In this document: piece after piece, positions 41,535 to 50,990 of the stretch
Layout of the letters: every line of letters begins with the position of its first letter
Numbering within the stretch: position 1 is the stretch's first letter
NCBI GenBank assembly: GCA_902572605.1
Contig: CACGGD010000002.1
Coordinates: forward strand, 124,001 to 188,000
Source of the DNA: an uncultured Pelagibacteraceae bacterium
Lineage (GTDB): Bacteria > Pseudomonadota > Alphaproteobacteria > Pelagibacterales > Pelagibacteraceae
Direction: 5' to 3'
DNA: 64,000 nt
Notes under the pieces: generated by a model
The model's database searches: none
Told to the model about the DNA's origin: nothing
Seen by the model: the letters and a program-made list of their open reading frames with translations, nothing else
Position numbers and translations under genes: made by a program

Positions 41535-42788
41535 TTATCCTAATTTTATATTATCAATTCCTACTAATTTATTGTACACCCAGTAAACAGCTAGCACGCC
41601 AACTAATAGCATTAGCCCCATTGCCGATGCAAAACTCCAATCTAAAGTATATTTCATATGATAAGCAATTTGATTGCTTATAAGTGTTCCTGAAGCTCCT
41701 CCAACTAATTCTGGAGTAATATAGTATCCTATCGCAAGAATAAAAACTAAAAGAGAACCAGCACCTATTCCTGGTATAGTTAATGGAAAATATACCTTCC
41801 AAAAAGTTATAAATGGTGTTCCTCCCAAAGATTTACCTGCTCTAACTAAACTTGGTGAAATAGTTTTCATTACGCTATAAAGAGGTAAAACCATAAATGG
41901 TAACAAAATTTGAGTCATGGCAATATAAGTTCCTGTTTCGTTGTACATCATCACCAATCTTTTATCGTCTGCTACAAGACCAATCCAAACTAAAAAATCA
42001 TTAACTACTCCTTGCTGTTGAAGTAAAATCATCCAACTTGCAGTTCTGACAAGCAATGAAGTCCAGAAAGGTAAAAGAACACAAATCATTAACAAATTGC
42101 TATATTTCATAGGAAGAGTCGCTAGCAAATGAGCTATTGGGTAAGCCATCAAAAAACAAAATAGGGTGACATAAAAAGCTATTTTTAAAGTTCTAACCCA
42201 TAATTTCTTATAAATTCTTCGATCTTCTTCAACTTGAACTATTTTTCCATCTTCATTTTGATACATGTCGACGCCCTTTAAATATTTAGAATATGAATAA
42301 GCTGGTGCACGTCTTTGAATTGCTCTCCAATATTCAACATCTCCCCATCTTTCATGAACAGCCATAATTTGTTCTTTATAATTTCCTTCTTCAAAAGATT
42401 TTGATTTTCGTCTTAATTTTTTAATGATACTTTTAAAACCATTTTTAGTGTAATTAAGTTGAGTTGATAATTTTCCCTCTCTTTCTTCTTCGATTAATTT
42501 TTGAAAATCAAAATAAAAAGCTTCGAATACTTTTTCTGATGGAAGTTCTTTACCATCCCAATCTTCCATTGCTTTGAATGTTTTTGGAAGTGCATTGGTT
42601 ACCATTCGATCATCAACGCTATTAAAAAGCATTCCAACTATTGGAGAAATATATACAATTAATAAAAAAAGTAACAAGGGAGCAACAAGAAGAAAAGCTT
42701 TTAATTTATTTCTTCTTTCAACTTTTTTAAGGCTTACCTCTAGAGGTATTCCATCAGTTGTTAAAATTTGTTGTGTTTCACTGCTCAT
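41535..42788 (-). CDS. ABC transporter permease (PotB-like) with long N-terminal extracytoplasmic insertion
   Basis: RAGKSLGGTPFITFWKVYFPLTIPGIGAGSLLVFILAIGYYITPELVGG; 417 aa with ~130-residue hydrophilic insert after TM1. Confidence 0.9.
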   Translation of the reverse strand: MSSETQQILTTDGIPLEVSLKKVERRNKLKAFLLVAPLLLFLLIVYISPIVGMLFNSVDDRMVTNALPKTFKAMEDWDGKELPSEKVFEAFYFDFQKLIEEEREGKLSTQLNYTKNGFKSIIKKLRRKSKSFEEGNYKEQIMAVHERWGDVEYWRAIQRRAPAYSYSKYLKGVDMYQNEDGKIVQVEEDRRIYKKLWVRTLKIAFYVTLFCFLMAYPIAHLLATLPMKYSNLLMICVLLPFWTSLLVRTASWMILLQQQGVVNDFLVWIGLVADDKRLVMMYNETGTYIAMTQILLPFMVLPLYSVMKTISPSLVRAGKSLGGTPFITFWKVYFPLTIPGIGAGSLLVFILAIGYYITPELVGGASGTLISNQIAYHMKYTLDWSFASAMGLMLLVGVLAVYWVYNKLVGIDNIKLG

Positions 42789-42796
42789 AAATAAAA

Positions 42797-42821
42797 AGGG
42801 CGGTTAGTTTATAACCGCCCT
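42797..42821 (-). terminator. GC-rich terminator-like hairpin between substrate-binding-protein gene and permease gene
   Basis: AGGGCGGTTA-GTTTA-TAACCGCCCT (perfect 10-bp stem, 5-nt loop), followed on minus strand by TTTTATTT then ATG of the permease. Confidence 0.75.
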
Positions 42822-42856
42822 AAATATAATATATCATCTAAGTCTTTAAAACTTTA

Positions 42857-43975
42857 TTAAAGACCAGATTTCATAGCTTCCCATTTTTCGCCAATTTCTG
42901 TGCCGTTGTCAGCCCAGAATAATGCATCAATTAGGATATAGCTTTTTGTATTGTTTGGATGAGTTGGCATTTGAGTCATCATGTTTGTTTTACCATCTTT
43001 GTACCATGGTTCACCCGCTTCAATAACTTTTAGAGAAGATTTTCTCCAAGGTGCGTAAGCAATGTACTTCGCAGAACCAGCTAAACCTTCTGTGCTAGTC
43101 ATTTCCGCAATTGCTTTCATTGCATCAGATTCATTTGGTCCACCTTTTACAACTACCATGTATTGGTAATCTAAACCTTGAGCATCCCAAACTTGTTTTA
43201 ATGGTGCGCCTTCTCCAACTTCTGCGTTAAAGAATCTACCATTCCAACCTGTTGCCATTACAACTTCACCCTGCATAAGTAGTTCAGGTGGTTTTGCACC
43301 AGCTGACCAAAATACACATCCGCCGTTAGGGTCCTTGCAAAGAGCTTCCATCTTATCCATTGCTTTTTTTAGACCTTTTTCCTTTGAAAGTTGTTTGTAA
43401 ATTTTCTTTCCACCTTTACCTGGCTTAGTTCCAGAAGCTGCTAATGCCATCTCTAGATTGTGCATAGCACTTTTGTAAACACCTCTTTTACCTGGCCATG
43501 TTTTAGTGTCAAAGAAATCTTTTATAGTTTTTGGTTTTTTGCTTCCGATTTTTGAATCGTTATAAGCATATGTCCAAGAATATAAAATATTCCCTACAGC
43601 ACAATCACTAGGCATTGACGTAAAGAAATCTTTGCTCGCTTTAGTTCCATCTGGAGCTGGCGGAAAGTCTTTGTCAAAATCAAATTTAACAAATAAACCT
43701 TCGTCACATCCATTGATAGTGTCCATAGCGAAAACGTCCATTATGTCCCAAGTAATTTTTCCTGCTGCTTTTTGAGCTTTAACTTCAGATAATCCGCCTG
43801 AATAGTCTACCCAGTTAATAGGTATACCTAGTTTTTTTGCAGATGGATCACCATAACCTAATTTTTGACTTTCAGTATAAGCTCCACCCCAAGATGCAAC
43901 CGTAACTGCATATGAAGTTGAAGAAATTGAAAGTGCAAAAACCAAAGTAAGTAATAGTTTACTTAATTTTCTCAT
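42857..43975 (-). CDS. ABC transporter periplasmic substrate-binding protein (PotD-like)
   Basis: Signal peptide MRKLSKLLLTLVFALSISSTSYA; VTVASWGGAYTESQKLGY; strong SD (GGAGGGG) upstream. Confidence 0.92.
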   Translation of the reverse strand: MRKLSKLLLTLVFALSISSTSYAVTVASWGGAYTESQKLGYGDPSAKKLGIPINWVDYSGGLSEVKAQKAAGKITWDIMDVFAMDTINGCDEGLFVKFDFDKDFPPAPDGTKASKDFFTSMPSDCAVGNILYSWTYAYNDSKIGSKKPKTIKDFFDTKTWPGKRGVYKSAMHNLEMALAASGTKPGKGGKKIYKQLSKEKGLKKAMDKMEALCKDPNGGCVFWSAGAKPPELLMQGEVVMATGWNGRFFNAEVGEGAPLKQVWDAQGLDYQYMVVVKGGPNESDAMKAIAEMTSTEGLAGSAKYIAYAPWRKSSLKVIEAGEPWYKDGKTNMMTQMPTHPNNTKSYILIDALFWADNGTEIGEKWEAMKSGL

Positions 43976-44094
43976 TTGTTCCCCTCCGTTTAAACGTTTA
44001 TTATTTTTTTATTACAACAAGTAACAAAAATTAAGTCAACCTCTGATTTAGGGTTATTATTGTTTAAAATTAGGATTTTTTGATTGAATCAATC

Positions 44095-45189
44095 TCAGAT
44101 TGATTTTGGATCTAAAGCTCTAGCATCATTACTGTTCCAACCTACATTAATTTCATTACCAGGTTTTATATCCATTCTTGCTGAGCTATTTGGAACTTTT
44201 AAAATAAATTCTTTATTGCCCAACAAATTTAACCTAACTCTTGCATGATCTCCGTGGTAAATAACTTCCTCTATTTTCCCTTTATGTTTGTTATCCATTT
44301 TTTCTTCTGGATCTATTATCGCCCTCTCAGGTCTCAATGAAACTTTAGTTTTTTCTCCCTTTGTTTTTACCCTTATCGGATTAGAAATTATTTCAGCGCC
44401 AGTATCTAGTTTAACTTTACATTTACCTCCTGAGATATCTGTCACTTGTCCAGAAAAAGTATTGTTCTCTCCTATAAACTCTGCAACAAATGAATTGACT
44501 GGTTCTTCATATAATTTATCTGGACTTGATAGTTGTTGAACTTTCCCATCATTAAATACTGCAATTCTACTAGACATGGTAAGAGCTTCGCTTTGATCAT
44601 GAGTGACATAAACTACAGTTACACCAATATTTTCGTGAATATGTTTTATCTCATACTGCATACTTTCTCTTAAATTTTTATCTAAAGCTCCTAATGGTTC
44701 ATCCATTAAAACTAATTGAGGGTCAAATACTAGAGATCTTGCAACAGCAACTCTTTGCTGTTGTCCCCCTGAGAGTTGATTAGGCATTCTTTTTTCAAAT
44801 CCAGATAAAGAAACCATAGATAAAGCTTTATCAACTTTTTTATCAATATCATCTTTTGAAAGCTTTCTAACTTTTAGAGGAAAAGCTAAATTTTCATAAA
44901 CTGTCAGATGAGGAAATAAAGCATAATTTTGAAAAACCATTCCAATTCCTCTTTTATGAGGTGGAATTCTAGAAATAGGTTTTGAGTCTAAATAAATTTC
45001 ACCGTTAGTTGGTGTTTCAAAACCTGCTAACATCATTAAGCAAGTTGTTTTTCCTGATCCGGATGGTCCCAGCATTGTAATAAATTCACCTTCGTTGATA
45101 TCAAGATTTAAGTCTTTAACGACTAAAACTTTACCATCATAACTTTTGTCTACTTTATCAAATTTTACAAAGCTTTTTGAAGACGTCAT
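44095..45189 (-). CDS. ABC transporter ATP-binding protein (PotA-like)
   Basis: LGPSGSGKTTCLMMLAGFETP, LSGGQQQRVAVARSLVFDPQLVLMDEPLGALD, C-terminal TOBE domain. Confidence 0.94.
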   Translation of the reverse strand: MTSSKSFVKFDKVDKSYDGKVLVVKDLNLDINEGEFITMLGPSGSGKTTCLMMLAGFETPTNGEIYLDSKPISRIPPHKRGIGMVFQNYALFPHLTVYENLAFPLKVRKLSKDDIDKKVDKALSMVSLSGFEKRMPNQLSGGQQQRVAVARSLVFDPQLVLMDEPLGALDKNLRESMQYEIKHIHENIGVTVVYVTHDQSEALTMSSRIAVFNDGKVQQLSSPDKLYEEPVNSFVAEFIGENNTFSGQVTDISGGKCKVKLDTGAEIISNPIRVKTKGEKTKVSLRPERAIIDPEEKMDNKHKGKIEEVIYHGDHARVRLNLLGNKEFILKVPNSSARMDIKPGNEINVGWNSNDARALDPKSI

Positions 45190-45236
45190 ATAATGATTAT
45201 TTAAAGCATTTAAGAAAATTTATTTCAAGGTTTTTA

Positions 45237-46403
45237 TTATTTAATATGTAATTCTCGAGATAAATTACAGAATAATTCTGAACCTTTCTCAGTTACTCTT
45301 ACTGCCTCACTAGATTCTACCCCCCAACCGTCGAACTGCATTACTGCAATCATATGAAAAGTAACGTTAGGTTGTAAAATGGTTTTATCTCCTTTTAATA
45401 TATTGAATGTTTGCTCTCCCCAATCAGGTGGGTAGCCAATTCCAATTGAGTAACCGGTTCTTGAGTCTTTTTTAATTTTATATTTATCTAAAACCCCCCA
45501 AAATTTCTGTGCAACATCATCAATGGTATTTCCAGGTTTTGTAACATCAATACCAGCATCCAGTGCTTCATTAGTGGCTTTCATTGTGTCAATTTTTTTT
45601 TGATCTTTTTTACCGAGCAAAACTGTTCGAGCCATTGGACAATGGTATCTTTTATAAGCACCAGCTATTTCAATAATAGTTGCCTCACCTGAAACAAATT
45701 TTTCTTCAGTAGCTGTTAAATGTGAAGCTGATGTTCCTTTTCCCGTCGGTAATAAAGTTGCAATACTAGGGTAGTCGCCACCAAATTCTTTTGTTCCATT
45801 AAATAAAGCTTTTTGGATTTCTGCTACAGCATCGCATTGTCTTACTCCAGGATTGATACTTTTAAACGCAGTTTTCATTCCATTTTCCACTATACGAGCT
45901 GCTGATTGCATTAATTTAATTTCTGTATCTGATTTTACAACTCGAACCCAATTAACTAATCTTTCGGCATCTTTGAACTTCGCATTTGGCAAACCTTTTT
46001 TAATAGTTTCATAGCAAAAAGCTGTAAAATAATGACTATCCATTTCTAAACCGATATTAAGATTATCCCACTTTTTTTTTTTAATTATTTTAACTAAGTA
46101 CTGATAAGGATGTAGAGGCCAAGTATGAATATACTTTTCATTATACTGGATAATATTTTTACCTTTTAAATATGTTTTGATATATGCTCCTCCTGCATCT
46201 TGGGCTCGTACAAAACAAACAGGTTCATCTTCGTTAACATGAACTAAAACACACTGCGCATAATAAAAAGACCAAGCATCATAACCAGTTAAATAATTCA
46301 TATTTGCTGGATCATGGGATACAAGAAGATCTATGCCTTTTTTTTGCATATCGATTTTGACCTTTTTTAAACGATCTTTGTACTCTTGTTTTTCAAAAAG
46401 CAT
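45237..46403 (-). CDS. M24-family Xaa-Pro-like hydrolase, ectoine hydrolase (DoeA)-like
   Basis: DLLVSHDPANMNYLTGYDAWSFYYAQCVLV, IEIAGAYKRYHCPMARTVLLGK, GYSIGIGYPPDWGEQ. Confidence 0.75.
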   Translation of the reverse strand: MLFEKQEYKDRLKKVKIDMQKKGIDLLVSHDPANMNYLTGYDAWSFYYAQCVLVHVNEDEPVCFVRAQDAGGAYIKTYLKGKNIIQYNEKYIHTWPLHPYQYLVKIIKKKKWDNLNIGLEMDSHYFTAFCYETIKKGLPNAKFKDAERLVNWVRVVKSDTEIKLMQSAARIVENGMKTAFKSINPGVRQCDAVAEIQKALFNGTKEFGGDYPSIATLLPTGKGTSASHLTATEEKFVSGEATIIEIAGAYKRYHCPMARTVLLGKKDQKKIDTMKATNEALDAGIDVTKPGNTIDDVAQKFWGVLDKYKIKKDSRTGYSIGIGYPPDWGEQTFNILKGDKTILQPNVTFHMIAVMQFDGWGVESSEAVRVTEKGSELFCNLSRELHIK

Positions 46404-47153
46404 TTAGTTTTTAAAAAGTTTTCCGTATCCTTTTATTGAAGATTTATATCCTATTGATCTTATAGTATCCCAAATTAAGGTTTGATTACTAGATAACACT
46501 GGTTTTTGTATTTTATTTTCTAATTCATCTATAATATCAAGTACTGGTAAAGCAGTGCAAGAAATAAATAAAGCATCTGCATTTTTCATCTCTAACTTTG
46601 TAGATATTTCTAAAATATAATTTGGATCTACATTAGCAAACTCTGAGTCGTGGTTTAAATTTAAACTTGCAAATGATGTAACTTGAATATTTTTTGAAAT
46701 AAAATATTCCAAAATTGTTTTATTTACTGCTTCAGGATAAGGAGTAAATAAAGCTATTTTTTTTATATTCATTTGTTGAAAAGCTTTTATTGCTGATGAT
46801 GTTGGTGTGGTGACATAACAACCGGGTTTAGCTGATAATATCTTTGCTTTTACATTACTTTCTCCAATAGCTATAGTTCCTGATGTGCAGCCGTAAGCAA
46901 TAGTATTAACTTTTTCGTTGGGGAGTATTTTATTTGTCACCGACTCAAGATCATTTTGCATTTTTAATAAATTTTCCCTTGTAAGTGGATTTTGATTATG
47001 GATACGATTAATAAAAATATCTAAAGGTAAATTTTTACATATGTTATTAAAATCACCTTCTATAGTTTGATCAGTAGATAAAGCAATTAAGCCAACTTTA
47101 GGATTTAGTTCTTTCTTAAATTTAGCGTTGAAATGCTTTATAGCTAAGGTCAT
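46404..47153 (-). CDS. Asp/Glu racemase / arylmalonate decarboxylase superfamily (EutA-like)
   Basis: VGLIALSTDQTIEGDF, TIAYGCTSGTIAIGE, TPTSSAIKAFQQMNIKKIALFTPYPEAVN, ADALFISCTALPVLDIIDELE. Confidence 0.75.
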   Translation of the reverse strand: MTLAIKHFNAKFKKELNPKVGLIALSTDQTIEGDFNNICKNLPLDIFINRIHNQNPLTRENLLKMQNDLESVTNKILPNEKVNTIAYGCTSGTIAIGESNVKAKILSAKPGCYVTTPTSSAIKAFQQMNIKKIALFTPYPEAVNKTILEYFISKNIQVTSFASLNLNHDSEFANVDPNYILEISTKLEMKNADALFISCTALPVLDIIDELENKIQKPVLSSNQTLIWDTIRSIGYKSSIKGYGKLFKN

Positions 47154-47206
47154 TAAACTCTATGATACTTTAATATCTTTTAAAATTAAAGATTAAAGAA
47201 AACAGA

Positions 47207-47854
47207 TTAAGTAATGATCTCAGCAAAACGATCTTCTATTACATTTATATCTAAACTTTTTTTCTTAGAAAAATCGTTAATTGCTCTTTCCACTTCAGGT
47301 ATGTGGCTAGCTTTTCCATAATCATCGCAAAGTAAAACTTTATTTTTTCCTTTAAGATTTGCATATAATGTATCTAAATCATTCATTACAGTTTGGTAGC
47401 TGTGACCACCGTCTATGAAAGCAAAATCAATAATGTTTAAATTAACTTTATTTAGCACTGTGTTTGTGTCTCCAGCTATAAGATTAATATTATTTTCATA
47501 TTTTCTTAAAAAATTTTTTACACTATCTAATGAATTAAGATTTTCTTTAACAATATAATTGTAGTAAAAATTTTTAAGTGGATTTGAAAATTTTTGATCT
47601 TTTAAAAATTTAGGTTCTACTTCATCATTTGATAAATTTTTTTTAGTTCCAAATAAGTCAATTCCAGTATACTTAAAATTATTTCCATGAATTTGAAACA
47701 AATAATCGCAAGTATTTCTTGCTGTAACACCACAAAACACTCCTATCTCTAAAAAAAATTTAGGTTTATATTTTTCTAGTCTGCTAAGATAGACATCTCC
47801 CCATCTGCCTTTTAAGCCAGATTTTCTCCAGAATGTTCTGTAATTTAATTTCAA
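47207..47854 (-). CDS. Class I SAM-dependent methyltransferase
   Basis: KPKFFLEIGVFCGVTARNTCDYL, IIDFAFIDGGHSYQTVMNDLDTLYANLKGKNKVLLCDDYGKASHIPEVERAI. Confidence 0.65.
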   Translation of the reverse strand: MKLNYRTFWRKSGLKGRWGDVYLSRLEKYKPKFFLEIGVFCGVTARNTCDYLFQIHGNNFKYTGIDLFGTKKNLSNDEVEPKFLKDQKFSNPLKNFYYNYIVKENLNSLDSVKNFLRKYENNINLIAGDTNTVLNKVNLNIIDFAFIDGGHSYQTVMNDLDTLYANLKGKNKVLLCDDYGKASHIPEVERAINDFSKKKSLDINVIEDRFAEIIT

Positions 47855-47857
47855 AAA

Positions 47858-48874
47858 TTAAGCAAAAACTTCACCCCATGTACCTCTAGTAGAAGCTTTT
47901 GAATATTCAGTTGCTCTACCTTCAAAGAAGTTCATGTGTTCAACTCCATTTAACATTGTATCTAACCACGTTAAAGGATTTTTCTTAACATCGTAGATAG
48001 GGTTTAAACCTAACTGTTCTAATCTTCTATTTCCAATAAATCTTATATACTGTTTTACTTGATCTGCAGTTAAACCTTCTAAAGGACCCATTTGAAAAGC
48101 TAAATCGATAAATGCATCTTCGTGTTGAACTATTGTTTTGCATGCATCGTAGATTTCTTTTTTTAATTTATCGTTCCAAATTTGCGGCTCTTCTTTTACA
48201 AAATCTCTAAACAATCTTATCATAGAGTTACAATGTAAAGTTTCATCCCTCACTGACCAGGTAACAATCTGGCCCATTCCCTTCATTTTATTAAATCTTG
48301 GGAAATTTAAAAGTATTGCAAAGCTTGCAAATAACTGAAGACCTTCTGTAAAAGCAGAAAATACAGCCATTGTCATCGCAATGTTGTGTTTTGATTTTAC
48401 ATCAAACCCTTGCATGTAATCATATTTATCTTTCATTTCTTTGTATTGCAAAAATGCAGAGTATTCTGTTTCAGGCATTCCTATGGTGTCTAAAAGATGA
48501 GAGTAAGCAGCAATATGAACTGTTTCCATTGCTGCGAAAGCCGTCATCATCATTAAAACTTCAGTTGGTTTGAAAACAGTTGTGTAATGTCTTAAATAAC
48601 AATTATTAACTTCAACATCAGCTTGAGTGAAAAACCTAAATATGTGAGTTAAAAGATTCTTCTCTTCAACAGTTAAATTTTTTTGCCAATCTTTAACGTC
48701 ATCTCCAAGGGGAACTTCTTCTGGCAACCAGTGAATTCTTTGTTGTGTTAACCATGCATCGTAACACCATGGATATCTGAATGGTTTGTAAACAGGGTTT
48801 TCCACTAATAAACCCATTTTTTTTGGTTGAATTATTTTTGGTTTAACTTTTTCTGCTACTGACATGATAAACAC
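47858..48874 (-). CDS. nrdB: Ribonucleoside-diphosphate reductase beta subunit
   Basis: LTHIFRFFTQADVEVNNCYLRH, AMETVHIAAYSHLLDTIG, SVRDETLHCNSMIRLF. Confidence 0.96.
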   Translation of the reverse strand: MFIMSVAEKVKPKIIQPKKMGLLVENPVYKPFRYPWCYDAWLTQQRIHWLPEEVPLGDDVKDWQKNLTVEEKNLLTHIFRFFTQADVEVNNCYLRHYTTVFKPTEVLMMMTAFAAMETVHIAAYSHLLDTIGMPETEYSAFLQYKEMKDKYDYMQGFDVKSKHNIAMTMAVFSAFTEGLQLFASFAILLNFPRFNKMKGMGQIVTWSVRDETLHCNSMIRLFRDFVKEEPQIWNDKLKKEIYDACKTIVQHEDAFIDLAFQMGPLEGLTADQVKQYIRFIGNRRLEQLGLNPIYDVKKNPLTWLDTMLNGVEHMNFFEGRATEYSKASTRGTWGEVFA

Positions 48875-50805
48875 TCCTCATAGTTATTGTCTTTATTATT
48901 TGATTCATTAGATTTTGAATAAACATTTTTCGTCACATCTGTTGATGATCCTGCTTCTACGTTTTCAGCTCTTTGAATAGATTTAGATCTACAGTAGTAA
49001 AGACTTTTAAGACCTTTTTTCCACGCCTGAAAATGAATATCATGAAGTTCTTTTTTATGTATGTCTGCTGGAACAAAAACATTAACGGATTGTGCTTGTG
49101 AAATAAAAGGTGTCCTATCAGCGCCTAGTTCAACTATCCATCTTTGATCAATTTCAAAAGCTGTTTTAAAAGTATCTTTCTCCTCTGCAGTTAAAAAATC
49201 TAAATGTGAAACAGAACCTTGATTTGTTGTAATACTTGACCAAACTTCATCTGTATTTTTTTTGTATTTTTCAAGTATCTTTTTTAAATATTTGTTTCTT
49301 ACATTAAAAGAGCCCGATAAAGTTTTATGTGTATAGCTATTTGCTGCAATTGGTTCTATTCCAGGAGATGATCCTCCACAAATTATAGAGATTGATGCTG
49401 TTGGGGCTATTGCAGTTTTATTGGAGAATCTTTCCTTAATTCCATACTCTTCTGCGTCTGGGCAAGCTCCTCGTTCTTCGGCGAGAGCTACAGAAGCTGC
49501 ATCTACTTTTTCTTGAATATTTTTAAAAATCTTTTTATTCCATACTTTGCTCATTACAGAACCAAAAGGAATATTTTTTTGCTGAAAATAAGAATGTAAG
49601 CCCATAACCCCAAGTCCAACACTTCTTTCTCTCATTGCCGAGTATTTAGCATGTGCAAATTCATCAGGAGCTCTATTAATAAAATCAGTCATAACATTGT
49701 CTAAAAATCTCATTACATCTTCTACAAATTGAGGATCGTCTTTCCATTGATCATATGTATCTATATTTAAAGATGATAAACAACAAACTGCTGTTCTTTG
49801 TTTTCCATCGTTATCCATTCCTGTGGGTAGAGTAATTTCACTACAAAGATTTGATGTCTTAACTTTCAAACCTGCAAGCTTGTGATGTTGAGGTATTTGT
49901 CTGTTAACAGTGTCTATATAAACTATATATGGTTCACCTGTCTCAATTCTAGCAGTTAAAAGTCTAATCCATAAATTTCTTGCAGATAAAGTTGACTGGA
50001 CTGTTCCATCATAAGGACTACGAAGAGCCCATTGACCATCAGTTTCAACAGCTCTCATAAAGTCATCTGTCACTAAAACTCCATGATGTAAATTTAATGA
50101 TCTTCTGTTAACATCTCCACCAGTTGGTCTTCTCATCTCAATAAATTCTTCTATTTCGGGATGATCAATTTGTAAGTAACATGCTGCAGATCCTCTTCTT
50201 AAAGAACCTTGGCTTATAGCTAATGTTAAAGAGTCCATAACTTTAATAAAAGGAATTATCCCTGAGGTTTTTCCAACTTTACCTATTTTTTCTCCGATAG
50301 ATCTTAAGTTTCCCCAGTAACTTCCGATTCCTCCACCTCTAGCGGCTAACCAAACATTTTCTTCCCATAAATCTGTGATACCTTCGAGACTATCGTTAGC
50401 TTCATTTAAAAAACATGAAATTGGTAAACCTCTTTCTGTTCCGCCATTTGATAAGACAGGCGTTGCTGGCATAAACCAGAGATTGCTTATGTAATTATAA
50501 ATTCTTTGAGCATGTAAATTGTCGTCAGCATATATGCTTGCCACCCTAGCAAATAAGTCTTGAAAGCCCTCGTTCTGCCCTAGATACCTATCTCGAAGAG
50601 TTGCTTTTCCAAAATCAGTTAAATTAGAATCTCTAGACCTATCAATTTTGATCGTTATACCTTTTTCGTTTTGAAAAAGTTCAGTCTCTCCTGATAATGA
50701 GAATAAATCTGGCTTTTTTGGACCATTATTTTTCACTTCTTTGTGATTTTTTTGGTTTATACTGCCGACAGCTTTCTCTATTGCCAATGATACGTTTTTA
50801 TTCAT
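48856..50805 (-). CDS. nrdA: Ribonucleoside-diphosphate reductase alpha subunit
   Basis: PATPVLSNGGTERGLPISCFLNEANDSLEGI, AARGGGIGSYWG, SNLCSEITLP, ERSVGLGVMGLHSYFQ; C-terminal CLSCQ. Confidence 0.97.
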   Translation of the reverse strand: MNKNVSLAIEKAVGSINQKNHKEVKNNGPKKPDLFSLSGETELFQNEKGITIKIDRSRDSNLTDFGKATLRDRYLGQNEGFQDLFARVASIYADDNLHAQRIYNYISNLWFMPATPVLSNGGTERGLPISCFLNEANDSLEGITDLWEENVWLAARGGGIGSYWGNLRSIGEKIGKVGKTSGIIPFIKVMDSLTLAISQGSLRRGSAACYLQIDHPEIEEFIEMRRPTGGDVNRRSLNLHHGVLVTDDFMRAVETDGQWALRSPYDGTVQSTLSARNLWIRLLTARIETGEPYIVYIDTVNRQIPQHHKLAGLKVKTSNLCSEITLPTGMDNDGKQRTAVCCLSSLNIDTYDQWKDDPQFVEDVMRFLDNVMTDFINRAPDEFAHAKYSAMRERSVGLGVMGLHSYFQQKNIPFGSVMSKVWNKKIFKNIQEKVDAASVALAEERGACPDAEEYGIKERFSNKTAIAPTASISIICGGSSPGIEPIAANSYTHKTLSGSFNVRNKYLKKILEKYKKNTDEVWSSITTNQGSVSHLDFLTAEEKDTFKTAFEIDQRWIVELGADRTPFISQAQSVNVFVPADIHKKELHDIHFQAWKKGLKSLYYCRSKSIQRAENVEAGSSTDVTKNVYSKSNESNNKDNNYEECLSCQ

Positions 50806-50838
50806 ATTTTCCTTATTTTGTACGGTTTATTAACAAAA

Positions 50839-50885
50839 CAACTACATGTTGTGTTACAAATATATTAATATACTATATAACATCA
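50839..50885. promoter_or_regulatory. Two NrdR-box-like sites, 31 bp apart, upstream of nrdAB
   Basis: CAACTACATGTTGTGT (50839-50854) and weaker ATACTATATAACATCA (50870-50885) versus consensus acaCwAtATaTwGtgt. Confidence 0.55.
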
Positions 50886-50990
50886 AAATCAATAGAACAT
50901 TATAAGAACATTTAACTAAATTAGCAAGTGGAAAGTTTTGTTAATAAACATTTAATAACAAATCATTATATTCTTTAGTATTTATAATTA

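Noticed and set aside
43976-44094. Possible riboswitch upstream of the SBP gene
   Set aside because: Only a strong Shine-Dalgarno and AT-rich sequence seen; no recognisable conserved riboswitch core.
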